Origin: Pampus argenteus
Taxonomy: Eukaryota; Chordata; Actinopteri; Scombriformes; Stromateidae
Reading direction: 5' to 3'
Assembly: GCA_036937835.1 (NCBI GenBank)
Contig: CM072881.1
Span: forward strand, 6,990,501-7,054,500
DNA length: 64,000 nucleotides
The position numbers and the translations under genes are program-made. Under the pieces are notes generated by a model. It did no database searches and was not told where the DNA came from. It saw only the letters and a list, made by a program, of their open reading frames with translations. Below are positions 24,373 through 37,200 of this stretch, piece after piece. The first letter of the stretch is position 1, and each line of letters opens with the position of its first letter.

Positions 24373-25059
24373 TTTATATAAATTGCATACTGGACTATCT
24401 GCTTCCAGATTAGTTCTGATGTCATAAATCATGTCATAAACTCAGATTTAAAAACGTTCGCCCTTCAGCACATGAAGCATATTATTCTGCACACAAACAT
24501 TCAACTGAAGTAACATTAAAGATGTGTAGTGGAGGGGCACTTTAAATAATTATTTTCACAGTCCTTGCAATGCACCTACAGTTCTATCTGAGGAAAATGA
24601 ACACAAAATGCAGCAGGTGAAAGGTGCATCCCTCCAATTAGCTACAAACATGTATAAACGCCAGCTAACAGTTAACCGCTAGCTGCCTCAGTCAACCCGC
24701 CTCCTGTGTTTATGTGTTCAGAGCCCGTTTTAATCAACACCGTACACACACCGGCACCAGACTTGACGTTGATATACTACACCTGGTCAGGTGAAATGTT
24801 CGGACAAAGCGGCAAGAGCAGCAGCACTCCGCTCAGGTCATAGTTTGGTTTTACCGCAGAGGATCTCCACAGACTGCAAACACCGCAGCAAAGAAATGTG
24901 GTGCTCACCAAGATCGTCTATTTACCAGATGATTCACTCAATTGTATCTATGCGTCTCCAGGGCTAAAATCTATATATCAACAGCTGCGAAACATTTGAA
25001 AAGAAAAACGTTGCCGAAAGTACAACCTAGTTGCGACAATCACACCGTGCTTTTCATTT

Positions 25060-25414
25060 GCTTCCTGTAACCCGGCAAATATTATATTTCCTATAAAAGA
25101 GTGCAGTGAATAAAAGCGAATACAGAGTGATACCTCTTTCTTCAACACCCCTCTTTGGTGGCAGCTCGCTAACGCGCCGTGTATTCTGGGATGTGAAGTT
25201 CTCTGTTAGTGTGACAGCTTATTAAAAACGTCTCTCAACTGACGCTGTCGTTGATACACATGATAAAATAACATCACTTTACATATACATAGCAGCGGTC
25301 TTCAGCATGATAATAGTTAATATTTGTCAAACCGTCCATTTTAGACCAAAAACAGCGCTTTTCCAAAACTTGGCATAACCAGGAAGTAGTGAGTTGTCAC
25401 ATGATAGCAGAAAA
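25060..25414. promoter_or_regulatory. Shared divergent promoter region of zdhhc16 and vps35l
   Basis: Lies between the likely zdhhc16 5' end and the vps35l ATG. It contains a segment at 25181-25200 whose reverse complement reads TTCACATCCCAGAATAC, close to the ZNF143/THAP11 motif (ACTACANNTCCCAGAATGC). CpG dinucleotides cluster near 25170-25260. Start sites are not determined. Confidence 0.5.
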
Positions 25415-27839
25415 ATGGCCGCGGTGCAGTGGTAAGATACTCTTTTTTTATTATTAAAAAATAGTCGATATTGACAAAGTAAATCAGTTAAATCATACGT
25501 GTGGGGATATCTTGCTCGTTTTGAGAGTATACATACTCTGTAAATGCGTGTGTCGTGAGCTGAGTAAACTAGCTTAGCGTCCTAAATGTAATGACAACTT
25601 TTTTTGCAGGTTTTGAATTTACTAGTCAAATGCAACAATTATCAGGTGTTATGATGTTTCTTTGTTCGTATTATTGTAAGGTTGCAGTCTAGAAAAGTCT
25701 ACGGGAATGTGCCAGAGTTATTACACAGGATTTGTAGCACTTGAACATGCATGTGATTTAGGTTTAAATCTCAATGTACAGATTCCCTGTCATCCTAACA
25801 CACACACTCAAAGGTTTTCAGAGCATTACTGTCATTGTGAATTTATTGAATAAAGTAAGAATCGTCTTAACTTGTAAGAAAACTCATCTAATTATTTAAA
25901 TAGTGGCGCAGATCTCGATTACTGCTATCAAACACATGCATATGTACATGCAGAGTAGACAGATGTGAGTGTGGCTTCATTGGTGCTTAATAAAAGGCAG
26001 CACTACAAGAAGAATAAACCTACAAAACACACAGAGAGTGTTGTTATAATAATTGTATGTAAATGAACAGAACTACAGCTGCAAATTTATGGTGATTATT
26101 CAGAAACTTCATCCTTAACCTACACTGATACGACTGTGATGATCCTCAGTAGAAACAGGTGAAAGCTGGTCTGGTTTACTGTCTTCTTCTCTCTCCGTTG
26201 CATTCAGGCGTTCCCGCGGGCGGAACTATGAAGCAGAGCTGCAAAGGTGTCGCTCTGAGGCGGTTCCCGTTGAGTTTGGAGACTACCATCCCCTCAAACC
26301 AATCATGGTAGAGCATCTGCTGTTATCACCGTTTCTTTCTGTTGCCTAGCCTCATCACAATCAGCCATGCACACATGCAGTCATAAACATGTTATTCTCA
26401 TTACAACCTGGCAGCATCTCCATCAGGGTCAACACAAACTTCCTCCTCTAAAGTTTCAACACTTTTTTTATTATGTTATTTGGATGAAATTAAACTCAAG
26501 CATGGGTGTTGCATTAAAATGTTCTTGGATGTTGGTGTTTCCTATTGTACACAAATGCACCACACCAGCAGACTTTTCAAATAAGTTTAACTTTAAGCTT
26601 TAGAATTATCTTATCTTGCCTAAAATGAGCTAAAGCATACAGTTTGTTATGTTGTCTGACCTCCCCCTCTTCTCCCCTCCATCCCCAGGTGACAGACACC
26701 AAGACCCGCCGCGGGGCTCGAAAAGGCAGCACCTCCTCCTCTTCCTCCTCCTCTTCCTCTGCAGCCCCGGATCCCCTCAGCTCCATGCTGGACGGCACCG
26801 ACCCCCTGTCCATGTTTGCCGCAGCCTCGGCCACCGAGACTCCGGCCATGTCACACAGCGCCTCCTTAGGGGTCCGTTGACACATTTATACATCGAGAAA
26901 ATGCTGGGGGGAAAAAAGTGGAATCTAATTTCCTTCCTACATTTTGTGAAATAATGCATTTTATTTATTTTTTTTATTAAAGAAGGATTAGGATTAAATA
27001 TTTTGATAAATGCTGTTCCAGATGGTTCAGTTTGCAGGGAAAACATTGATTTAAAACATTGATTTAACGCCCCAAACTTGATGTTGTAAAGTGAGATGTT
27101 GTGCTTCCAGGATATGGGGAGGAAGAGGAGGGAGAAAGAGGCAGAGGAAGCAGTGGGAATAGACTTTGAGCCCTGGGCTGCGAAGAGAGGAGAGATCCTG
27201 GCCAGGTTCACTACCACCGAAAAACTCTCGATTGTGAGTCATCCTCTGTCACAACAACATGGACCATAAACTTCATAAAGACATGAAGACGTTCATTTAA
27301 TCAAATTGTGTGCACACAGACAGAAGTCTAATTCCAGTATCTTTGTCTTTTTAGAATCTATTTTCGGGCTCTGATAGAGGTAAGACGTCGTTCGTTATAA
27401 ACCCAATGATTATTATGATTTATATAACAATCATTATAGCAGTGATCATAATCACAATTATTATTTTAGAAAAACAACACACTTCATTTGAATACTGTAT
27501 ATGAATTTGCCAATTTGTTCGTTATAAAGGGATGAAAAAGAATTTAAAGTAGTTGAGCGAGCAGTGTGTCATTGAGACGTCTTGGATTTCGATCCAGTGA
27601 CCGTTTCTCTCCTCTCAACTGTTCCTGTCTAAACAGGCACTTTTTCATGAATGCAATCTTAAGAAAATATTATTTTTTTTTAAACAAAAAAAAACAAAAA
27701 ACTGTGTGGTTGAAAGTTAACAGATCGCTGTACGCTGTCTGTGCAGGAAAAGCTCCTAGTCCCGGATCCTCAGCTGTCTCAGAGAAGGTCCGCACTCGCC
27801 TGGAGGAGCTGGATGATCTGGAGGAGGTAGGCGTTTGTT

Positions 27840-27875
<36 letters not shown>

Positions 27876-28013
27876 CATGTATGCATGTTTTTTTGTGTCT
27901 GTTTGTACATTAAAGATACTTGTTTTTGTCCTTAAGGTTTTCATTTCAAACATCACTTCAGTTGATTAAAGTTATATAGGAGCAACAATGTTGTTTGGGC
28001 TGACTTGTTTTTT

Positions 28014-28058
<45 letters not shown>

Positions 28059-31000
28059 TAGGGTTCCCAGAGAGAGCTGCTGAACCTCTCCCAGCAGGAT
28101 TATGCCAACCGCATCGAGGAGCTGAACCAGTCTCTGAAGGAGGCCTGGGCCTCTGACCAGAAGGTCAAAGCCCTGAAGATCGTCATCCAGGTACTGTGAT
28201 CCTGATGGTCTGTATGTAGCGATGAAGCAGGGGGACAAATATTTACGGGAAGGAAAGAAAAGAGGAAAGTTGAAGAACGCCTTAAAATGAATTCAGTCAC
28301 AGCCACTGAACATCCTTCACTGATCTGTGATGTTTTCTAGTGTTCAAAGCTTCTGTCCGACACATCTGTGATCCAGTTCTACCCCAGCAAGTTTGTTCTC
28401 ATCACTGATATCCTCGACACTTTTGGTGTGTAAAGAAGTCTTATTTCTCTCAATTTGATTCTTTTTTTTTTTCTAAAACTGGGTTTTCTGATTGGTCTAA
28501 CTTGGTTTTTTTTTGTGTTTAATTTTAGGCCGACTCGTGTACGACAGAATCTGGACCATGTGTTCAGATCCACGACCTTTGCCAGGTATGGATGGAATAT
28601 CCACACCAGTTTGCACTTTCTTTGTAGCTTCATTAATAAGTTTGTTTGCGGCTCATGTCTGATTTGTCCACTCGTTTTGTTTTGTCAGACTTGTTCACAG
28701 TGGATGAAGTGAATGATACAGCCAAGGAGACGTGCCTCAACTGGTTCTTTAAGATCGCCTCCATCAGAGAGCTCCTGCCCAGACTGTATCCTTCTGCAAT
28801 ACTTCAGTCTGCCCTCAATGACTCTTCTCACATCACTAAGACTGACTTGATTGATTGCATGTCCAACAGCTTTTGTGCAAATAGTTAATTGGACTCTTTA
28901 ACCTGTGTGAACAGTTACGTCGAGGCTGCCATCCTTAAATGCAACCGCTTCTTGAACAAAACGTGAGTTTTCTTTTGGGCTACATCAGTCAGTTTTGTAC
29001 CCCGGTTTCCCTTTAAGTCTTCTTATGGATTTAGCTTTGTTGTTTATGAAACGTGTTTCAGTCTTTACTTGCTCCATTGCTCTATAAAAACATTATTATA
29101 TTTGTGCCATTATGATGCACGTTTGGTTGCTTGGGGAAAATTTAGGCTTGAATAAACACGTATGATGCTTTTGTAACAATGCAGCCAACAAATAGTCCGT
29201 TCAGCTGAAACTAAAATCTGCTTTTCTGCTTTCTGTTTCTGCTCTCAGCGGCATTCAGGAGACTCTCCCTCGTTTGACAGCCATGATCAGAGGGATCGGA
29301 GACCCTTTGGTGGCTGCGTACACCAGAGCTTACCTCTGCAGGGTGAGACATGTGACATTCTTGACCTCTTTCCATCCTTCCATCTTAAATCGTTTCTTAT
29401 CTTGTGGCTCATTTTCTGTGCGTTCTCTTTAGACAGTTTCTTCCTGTGGATGAATCAAAATCTTGTTTATGAATCTATCATTTTTATTATTTCTCTTAAC
29501 TTTAAACTTTCCCCAGTGAAAAACAGTGACCTCTCCTCTTTTCAAGCATTTCTCTGTTTATTAGTAGCGTAACATTTTAGTTTTACATGTTACATTTTGC
29601 ATGTCCCTCTGTCTCCCCCTCCAGGTGGGCATGGAAGTCGCCCCCAACTTGAAAGACAGCCTGAACCGTAACTTCTTCGATCTGCTCGGGTCTTTCCGGC
29701 AGATCAGCGGAGAGAGCGTCCAGAACCAGCTGGTCCTGCAGAGGGTGGAGGTGCCCGAGTACCTGACGCTTTACTCACCCGCCATTAACTGGATCCTGCA
29801 GTGTATCGCCTACAGAGCTCCGGAGGCACGTAGAGTCCTCGCATGCCTTCCGTTATAAATGGCAAACAAAGGCAATTTCCCCCTTTTAGAGATTAAAAAA
29901 CACTGTTAAACTTCTAATCTTTCTGTTTTTAATGCTGTTTCCACTTCAGCCTCTGCTAGTAGAGATGACAGGGAGATGCAAGAAGCTGGGGAACAAGTTA
30001 GTGCTTTTAAAAACACACACAAATAGTTTTTTTTCTTCTTATTTTTACTAATTTATTCAGTATTTTGGTGGTTTGTCAGACTGCAGTTTGTTTTTTCCAC
30101 AGTGCATTACTGCTGAATTCAGTTATGAGGGCGTTCAGACCTGAGTTCGTTGCAGCCAGAGCCATGGATTTCATCGGTATGATAAAAGACTGCGACGAGG
30201 CCGGCTTCCCGAAGGTCAGAGGACATGAACACTTGTAACACGGTCATCCAGTAAATCTAAATGTGTATTTTTTTTTCCAGGGACTTTTCTACTTCTGACC
30301 CTGACGATGTGTAAAAGGTCACCCACAGCCATAAATAGGTGGAAATAAAAGTCTAGAAATGTATAAGAAATGCGCACAAACCCTGAGTCGTCTCCATTGT
30401 CGTCTCCCCTCCAGCATCTGTTGTTTGGATCTCTGGGTCGCAGTCTGGCTTGTGCCGACCCTCCAGAATCCGAGAGGCTGACGATCCTCAACGAAGCCTG
30501 GAAAGTCATCACCAAAGTCCGCAGTCCTCGGGTACTGACAGACCGACGCTGCTTTCACGCAGATCTCTTAAATCTCTTAAAATACTCTGTAATATGTTAT
30601 GACTGTACGTGATTGTTTTTTGATTTTTTTTTTCTTTTAGGATTACGTCAACTGCGCTGAGATCTGGGTGGAGTTCACCTGTCGTCACTTTACAGTTGAG
30701 TAAAGCACAGCCGAGAGCATTTTATTTAAATGGTGAAACTTTTCATGCTTTCTCCTTTCTTACTTTTTTTTCATCACTTTCAGAAACGTGAGGTGAACAC
30801 TGTTCTGACTGACATCATCAAACACATGACCCCTGACCGGGCGTTCGAGGACGCCTATCCTCAGGTTAGCAGCTGCCTTTAGTAATGGAGCTATTCTCCC
30901 TCGCCCCCGCCACCTGCTCTGAATCTGCTTTTCTTTGTTCTGCATGTAGCTGCAGTCGGTGATCAGGAAGATCCTCACCTACTTCAATGACTTCTCCGTC

Positions 31001-34000
31001 CTCTTCTCCATGGTGAGCGTCATTAAAATGTTTAAATGTTCCAGTTTGAATTCCCTTTCATCAAGCCACAATTCCACAATTTTTGTTTCCCTCAGGAGCG
31101 TTTCCTGCCGTTTCTAGACATGTTCCAGAAGGACAGCGTGAGGGTGGAGGTCTGCAGGTCCATCATGGAAGTCTTCATCAAGTACGTTGATGACTAGTCA
31201 GTTTAAAAATGAGCAGGTGCAGCAGTGAACCACTATTAAAGTTTGATTACAAACCAGCACGTCTCATTTTGTTTCCGTGTCTCCTGCAGACACCAGCTGG
31301 AATCCACCAAAGACCCGGTCATCCTCAACGCCATGCTGCATATCTGCAAGACCATGCACGACTCGGTCAAGTAAGGCAGAGTGTGTGTGTGTGTGTGTGT
31401 ATACTCAGTTTTATCTAGTTCTGATCTTTTATTTTTGCAATCTGCCCGGCAACAGTCGTCAGTAACCCATCTGCTCTCTGCGGTGTCTCTTGCAGTGCTC
31501 TCACTCTGGAGGATGAAAAAAGATCTTTGTCTCTGCTGATCATCGGCTTCATCCGCATGGTGAGAGCTCTAAATGTTTGGTTTTTTTTACAATCTTTACA
31601 TGGTAAATTAAATGCCAATGTTGCTCCTTTTGTTCTGTGTGTCAGGTTTGTTTTGGTCGTGACTTCGAGCAGCAGCTGAGTTTCTGTGTGGAGGCCAGAG
31701 CCACTTTCTGTAACCTGGAGCCAGTGCTGGTGCAGCTCATTCACGTCAGTATAAAACAAAAAATTAAAAAAAATCTGTGTGTGTACATTTAATTAATAGA
31801 CACACACACACACACACATCATGTTCACCGTGGCTTTTCATTTCTAGACGGTGAACCAGCTGGCGATGGAGACCAGGAGGGTGATGAGAGGGAGTCACTC
31901 CCGAAAAACAGCGGCCTTCGTCAGGGTGAGTCAACACGGAAATGAGCCTGATGTTTGATCCAGATGTTGCAGTCAGATCACAGTTTAAATAACCGACTCG
32001 TTTCTCTGTGTCCCTCCAGGCGTGTGCCGCCTACAGTTTCATCACCATCCCGTCTCTCAGCAGCATCTTCAGTCGCCTTAGCCTCTATCTGCAGTCTGGC
32101 CAGGTTGCGTTGGCCAACCTTTGTCTCTCGCAGGGTGAGCAGCTGCGTGCTTTCACATTTTAAAATGAAAATGTCTAAAAAACGTAGAGCAAGTTGAAGA
32201 TTTTGTGTTCCAAACGAACGATGGTTAGTTCTTCTTACCTTTTTTCAGTTACTTCTAACCTTTTCTTTTGTCGCCTTTCTTCTTACCTTTGTTTCTTCCT
32301 CACATCCCTCCTTTCCTCCAGCGGACGCCTTCCTAAAGGCAGCGGTCAGTATTCTTCCAGAGGTTCCTCGCTCCATCAGCGTGGAGGGAAAGCTTCGCTC
32401 CTCTGAGAGTTTCCTGCTGGATTTCATCAACAACTTCCTGTCTACACTGCTGGTTGTTCCGGTAAAACTTTAGGGATAATGGAGATGAACATTCACTCAA
32501 GCAAACAACTTTTTCTTCCAGATAAGAATAAAAACAGGCAGAGTACAGATGTATAAATACGCATGTGTTTACAGGACCACCCAGAGCATGGCGTGCTCTA
32601 CCTTGTCCGTGGTCTGCTCAATATGGTCCAGGATTACACCTGGGAGGACAACAGCGATGCCAAAGTGCGTGTGTACGTCAGCGCCCTGCCACTGCTGGCT
32701 GCCATGAGCCAAGAAACCTACCTCTACTCCATCCCCAAAGGTATATATACACACACACACACACACACACATACATACATAACAACACTGCTGTGAAAAT
32801 ATACACATTTCCAGTACGCTACAGGCTCTAGTCTCATCGTTTATGACCTCTTATTCTTCTTTCTTGCGCTGTTTCAGTGGACTCCAACGAGACGCTTTAC
32901 GGAGGTGACCCCAAGTTTCTATCAGAGATTAACAAGCTGTGTGAGACTCTGATTGGACAGATCCTGGACCAGCTGAAGGCCCTCAGTCGAGACGAGGTAA
33001 CACCAGAAAGAGCAGAAACACGCTGTGAGAGTTCTTCTCAATTCTGCCTGCAAAGTTGAATTTATGTTAGCAAGATCTTTTAGGGTTAAAAAAAAAACAG
33101 ATTTTGGTGAAATAGGATTCAAGAATTTTGTGGGTCAGATTCAGGGTTTCTGTCATTACTGCCTGAGGAAGACGTATATATATATATGAGCTGCTGCGGA
33201 GGAGGAGTGAACCCCGAACACCGAGCCGAATACTTTCACACCAACCTGTACGTGTTGTTGTGGCTACCGCATGACTACATTCAAACACCCATGACACATG
33301 TTCTTCTTTGATGCAGAGTGTACTGCTGTAACACTGGCTCCTACTAGAGAATGATGCATTATGGGTTGTTTGTAGCCTCAATGTTGCAAGGCTAGCGAGT
33401 GCTGCGGAGGAAATTTTGAAGTCCAAAGCGTCTTCTGACCTTTATGCTGAAGAAACAGCTAATTACAGCTGTTACAGATGAAGAGGAGAAATACAGTCAA
33501 GAGAAAATAATTTCCTTGTATGGGATTAAATTGTGTACCAAAAATTACACTTCCAGACCAACTGAAATTGAAAAGTTCAACAGTGAAACTGAAAAATGAA
33601 AAATGAAACGGCAGGAAAAAAACAAGTGTCCACAGAATAGAAATCTCCTCCAGTGAAACAGAAGTGCAGAATATTGTAATCAAATGTTTCACTCTTGTAT
33701 AGTTTTGCATTTGAGGTCATGCCTTTTTGCTTTCAGTTTATGTTTCACTTTAGGGTTTGATTCTTAATCAGTTTTGTTCATTTATTATGACACAAATTGA
33801 ATCCCATTCTGTCATATTCTTTCCGCCCCGCTGCAGCAGAGCACGCGTCGTCAGGGCGCTCTGGCTTTCTCGCTGTTCGGTGTCCTGCTGGCTCACGGTG
33901 ATCTGAGGAACAACAAGCTGAGCCAGCTGGCCGTCAACCTGTGGAACCTCAGCCACAAACACGGATATTGTGACACACGTATCTCTGTGAGTTCACACAC

Positions 34001-34232
34001 ACACACACATTTCAAACAGCTCTCAGCTCTCCCATTTATCACATCTTGATAGATTTAATCCGCACTGATTAGGACTGACACACACACACACAGACCAGCT
34101 CACAGCCTTGCTGTCTCTGTCTCTCTGCTCCAGGTTCGGACTTTAGAGTACATCAAACACCAGTCTCTGCAGCACGACATGGCTCACCTGTCAGATACAT
34201 TGCAGAGACTCGCGCTGCAGTCCCACACCTGA
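25415..34232 (+). CDS. vps35l: VPS35 endosomal protein-sorting factor-like, Retriever subunit
   Basis: 30 coding exons, 2910 nt, about 969 aa (human about 963): 25415-25431, 26208-26307, 26689-26871, 27111-27233, 27355-27379, 27747-27826, 28062-28190, 28341-28425, 28529-28585, 28689-28785, 28915-28962, 29249-29342, 29625-29825, 29950-29996, 30103-30214, 30415-30531, 30641-30694, 30784-30864, 30950-31012, 31096-31181, 31290-31370, 31496-31559, 31646-31744, 31848-31925, 32020-32134, 32322-32461, 32575-32740, 32878-32996, 33837-33986 (or from 33840), 34134-34232. Diagnostic stretches: EFGDYHPLKPI, SEKVRTRLEELDDLEE, VKALKIVIQCSKLLSDTSVI, NDTAKETCLNWFFKIASIRE, DYTWEDNSDAKVRVY. Exon 3 has a serine run (about residues 55-63) before DPLSSMLDGTDPLSMFA, as in mammals. 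Family: alpha-solenoid scaffold of Retriever with VPS29 and VPS26C, working with SNX17 and the CCC complex to recycle integrins and receptors from endosomes. Several unusual splice sites are described in findings. Confidence 0.96.
27839..27875. repeat. (TA)n(TG)n compound microsatellite
   Basis: Lies a dozen bases downstream of the vps35l exon 6 donor: about ten TA units run directly into about eight TG units. Confidence 0.95.
28016..28057. repeat. (GT)21 microsatellite abutting a splice acceptor
   Basis: The run reaches to within four bases of the vps35l exon 7 acceptor AG (28060-28061) and takes the place of a normal polypyrimidine tract. Confidence 0.95.
32742..32780. repeat. (TA)n(CA)n(CATA)n microsatellite
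   Basis: Begins one to two bases inside the vps35l exon 27 donor (GTATATATAC), so repeat length could affect the 5' splice site environment. Confidence 0.9.
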
Positions 34233-34264
34233 GCATCAGCAATCATCAACAATCTTTGTAAAAA

Positions 34265-34270
34265 AATAAA
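34265..34270 (+). terminator. Candidate poly(A) signal AATAAA for vps35l
   Basis: AATAAA 33 bp after the stop codon, followed by TTTTGTGT at about 34288. Further AATAAA hexamers occur near 34300. A short 3' UTR is inferred. Confidence 0.5.
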
Positions 34271-34299
34271 ATGTTTTCCCACCACACTTTTGTGTAAAT

Positions 34300-37200
34300 A
34301 AATAATATAAATTGGAAAGCAAGAAGAAGTAAAAATGCCGTTGTGTATTTTGTGTGAGGAGAACAAAGCCTGAGACATGTGGGAATATGAATGGATAAGA
34401 AAGCTAAATATTGAATATGAATAAATAGTAAATAGCTCAACTACTACTCAAAAGCAGTTCTTGTGTGTCAGTGTTTTTGCCTCTTTCACCGTAGGGAAAC
34501 TTGTGGATACGTTGAATGAAAGTAAACGACAAAACCTTTTAAATGATGCAAAGTCTGTAAATGAAGAAACATTTCTCAGTTCTGATACTTAATAATCAAA
34601 GTAAAATTCAAACTCTGAACACTGAAAATCAAATATTTAGTTCTGGTTAAAAAAAACGTACAAAGGATTGAAGTTGCACCACGATAGTTCTTTGTATTAC
34701 AGCGGTATCACACATAATCAATATATTATTAGATGTATTACCTTGCATATCTTCTCATCAGTAGGCATGCATATGGAGTATGTCAGTCTTAATCCCACTT
34801 GTACTCATGTTTTGCCTCCTTCTCATCTAATTAATATTGATTTTTTTCATGTTAAAAATGATCATGTTAACAGTGCTGTTTATCCTCACTGTTATCCCAT
34901 GTACCTGTTTTCTTTTCTGTTTTTTTTAATGTCATAATTAAAAAAAGTGGACATGACGACGCTTGTTTCAAGACTTTCTCAAACTCTTCTCAGTTGTAGT
35001 TTATTTACTCAATTAGTGAATCATCCAAAAGGCAAAACACTCGCCTTTAGTTCTCAGGCAAAAAAAAGAAGAAAAAAAAAAGCAAACAGCTGTGATGAAG
35101 TTCAGTGACACACATAGACCTTTGGTCACACACCTTTTGTTTTGTTTTTGTTTGTTTGTTTTTTTTTACTGCCAGATCATTAAACAAGTATTCTAATAAA
35201 ACTCACATTCAAGTTAGCAAAACAAAATAAAAATGCCCTCAAGTTTCATTCCTGCCTCCTTTTTTACATGTAGCTAAATGAATAACACTGAATAAAACAC
35301 ATGACTGTGTGTAGCGGGTACTGCAGCATGTAGCCGTGTGACCATATGCCATATTCATTTCTCTTCAGAAAATGTGTTTTTATTTATTTTTACTGAGGAA
35401 ACTAAAAGTCGATTAGGACGTCAGCGGTGTAACTGAAAGGCCTGCAGGAAGAGCTGCTCACCAGAGAGGATCCAGTTTATAGACGGTTACATCTTATGAA
35501 TCATCTTCGAATACTTGCTCGCAATTTTGTTTCTGAATAATGCAGCTTCATCTGCGCTCTAATAACCAATCACTGATGGCCGCTGCATCTTCAACACTAA
35601 CAGACAACTCAACACTGCTCCTTCTGTCCTGTAGCGCTAAGACGTCGATCCAGTCAGTCCATTATGGAACACCAGAGTGACCAATATTAAATCAATATTA
35701 TCAAATAAAAGTAAAACCAATAACATCATTTTATATATTAATAAAACTTCCATGAAATATTATCTAATCATTCTTGTTTTTGTCTTCATTTAACTTGTTT
35801 TTCATATTTATTAATTTAGTCATGTCTTATTTAAGTTTGGCCATTTTGGTTCCATAATCCTGCACAGATAATTACATAGAAGTAAATAAATATTACTCTA
35901 CATTGGAAGACGTCTGGACTTTACTAGTTTCCTAGTGTTTAATGAAAAAATCTCACATCACAGGGGGAGATGGGACCCCTTCAAACTATCTGAAGCACAA
36001 AAAAAAATCCTGACAAGACTGATCGAACGTCACGAGGACAAAAAGACACCGAAGACTGAAAGATGTGAAAAGAAAGCGTTGGAGAGGAACTATGTGGGCT
36101 GAAGAGTTTAACACTGATGAATGGCAGCTATTATGTAAATGATACTTGTTATTGTGCGTCGGCTGAGCTCATGTTGACCTTTTAATCCACCTTCAAGAGG
36201 AATTGTTTGACGTAAAGTATAAACGTGAAACAGGAATAGGGGGCAAAATAAATAGTCGTACAACCAGCTGGTTTAGCTATTAGCATTTAACATGCAAACA
36301 AAGTTTCATTACAGACAGGTTTTCCCAGTCTCTCTTTTTGCTTTCACATAAAGATCGCTTTACAAAACTTGGAACAACCAGCTTTGACTTTTTATTTTTC
36401 ACCCAAAGCCAACAACCAGTCGTTTTTTTTTTATGACTTGGCAACTGTAAAAAAAAAAAAAGAAAAAAAAAGCCAATTCCTCTTGGAGATGTGAACCAGC
36501 TCAGCAGCAGCAGTTTTACAAGTGCACGATTTAAAAAACAAAAAAAAAAAGTAAGACATGAACATCCGAGCTATTTTAATACAGACAGCAATAGAAATAA
36601 TAGATACCAGCGTTGAGGAGACACTGAAAACAAATGGTTGGTTTGTTTGTTTGATATCAGAGATACAAGGTGACCTCTGATAATAACTTACACAGAACTC
36701 TATTGTCTTTTCTGCCGTTGAAGCTAATGAAGCTGAAAGGTGGCTCTGACTAAAAGTCAATTTAATAGATTTAATAGTAGAGGCTTAACAGAAAAAAAGT
36801 TGTTGGAAAATGCAGACAACAGCCACAGCACGGTGCTGAACGGGCTCCGTGTGGCCGTCTGGTAAACAACTGAATATTGTAGTGAATTGACGTAAACCCT
36901 CCTATGACGATGACGTCGTCAACAACCTTAAAACACGGGTTTTCACTTGTGATGCCGTCCTCTCCGCTGGAACACCGACCATTCATCCATCTCTTGAGAG
37001 CAGGTTTTTTTCGCGGGGGGGGAAAGGACAGTTTGTTATCTGTTGTTTTAAAAACCATCAACCCTTAAACAGAAGAGTCCCAAAACTAACAAAAAAATAA
37101 TGATTAAGATAAAACAATATAATCTTAGAATAATTCAACACAGGGAAGAGTTTGCAGTTTTGGCGCAGTCAGTCCAGGCGGTGCTGAGAGGGGTGTTACA

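Larger units (their letters stand above)
22858..25060 (-). other. zdhhc16 5' UTR/first intron region
   Basis: No conserved coding exon was recognised. A minus-strand acceptor-like sequence (CTGTTTAG) near 22910-22917 may start the first coding exon, with a non-coding first exon nearer 25.1 kb. It contains a copy of an interspersed repeat (23605-23700) and a SINE-like fragment with a 12-bp minisatellite (24203-24372). Confidence 0.4.

Noticed and set aside
26577..26885. Glutamate-rich minus-strand frame
   Set aside because: Antisense shadow of the vps35l exon 3 serine codon run (TCC/TCT read as GGA/AGA in reverse).
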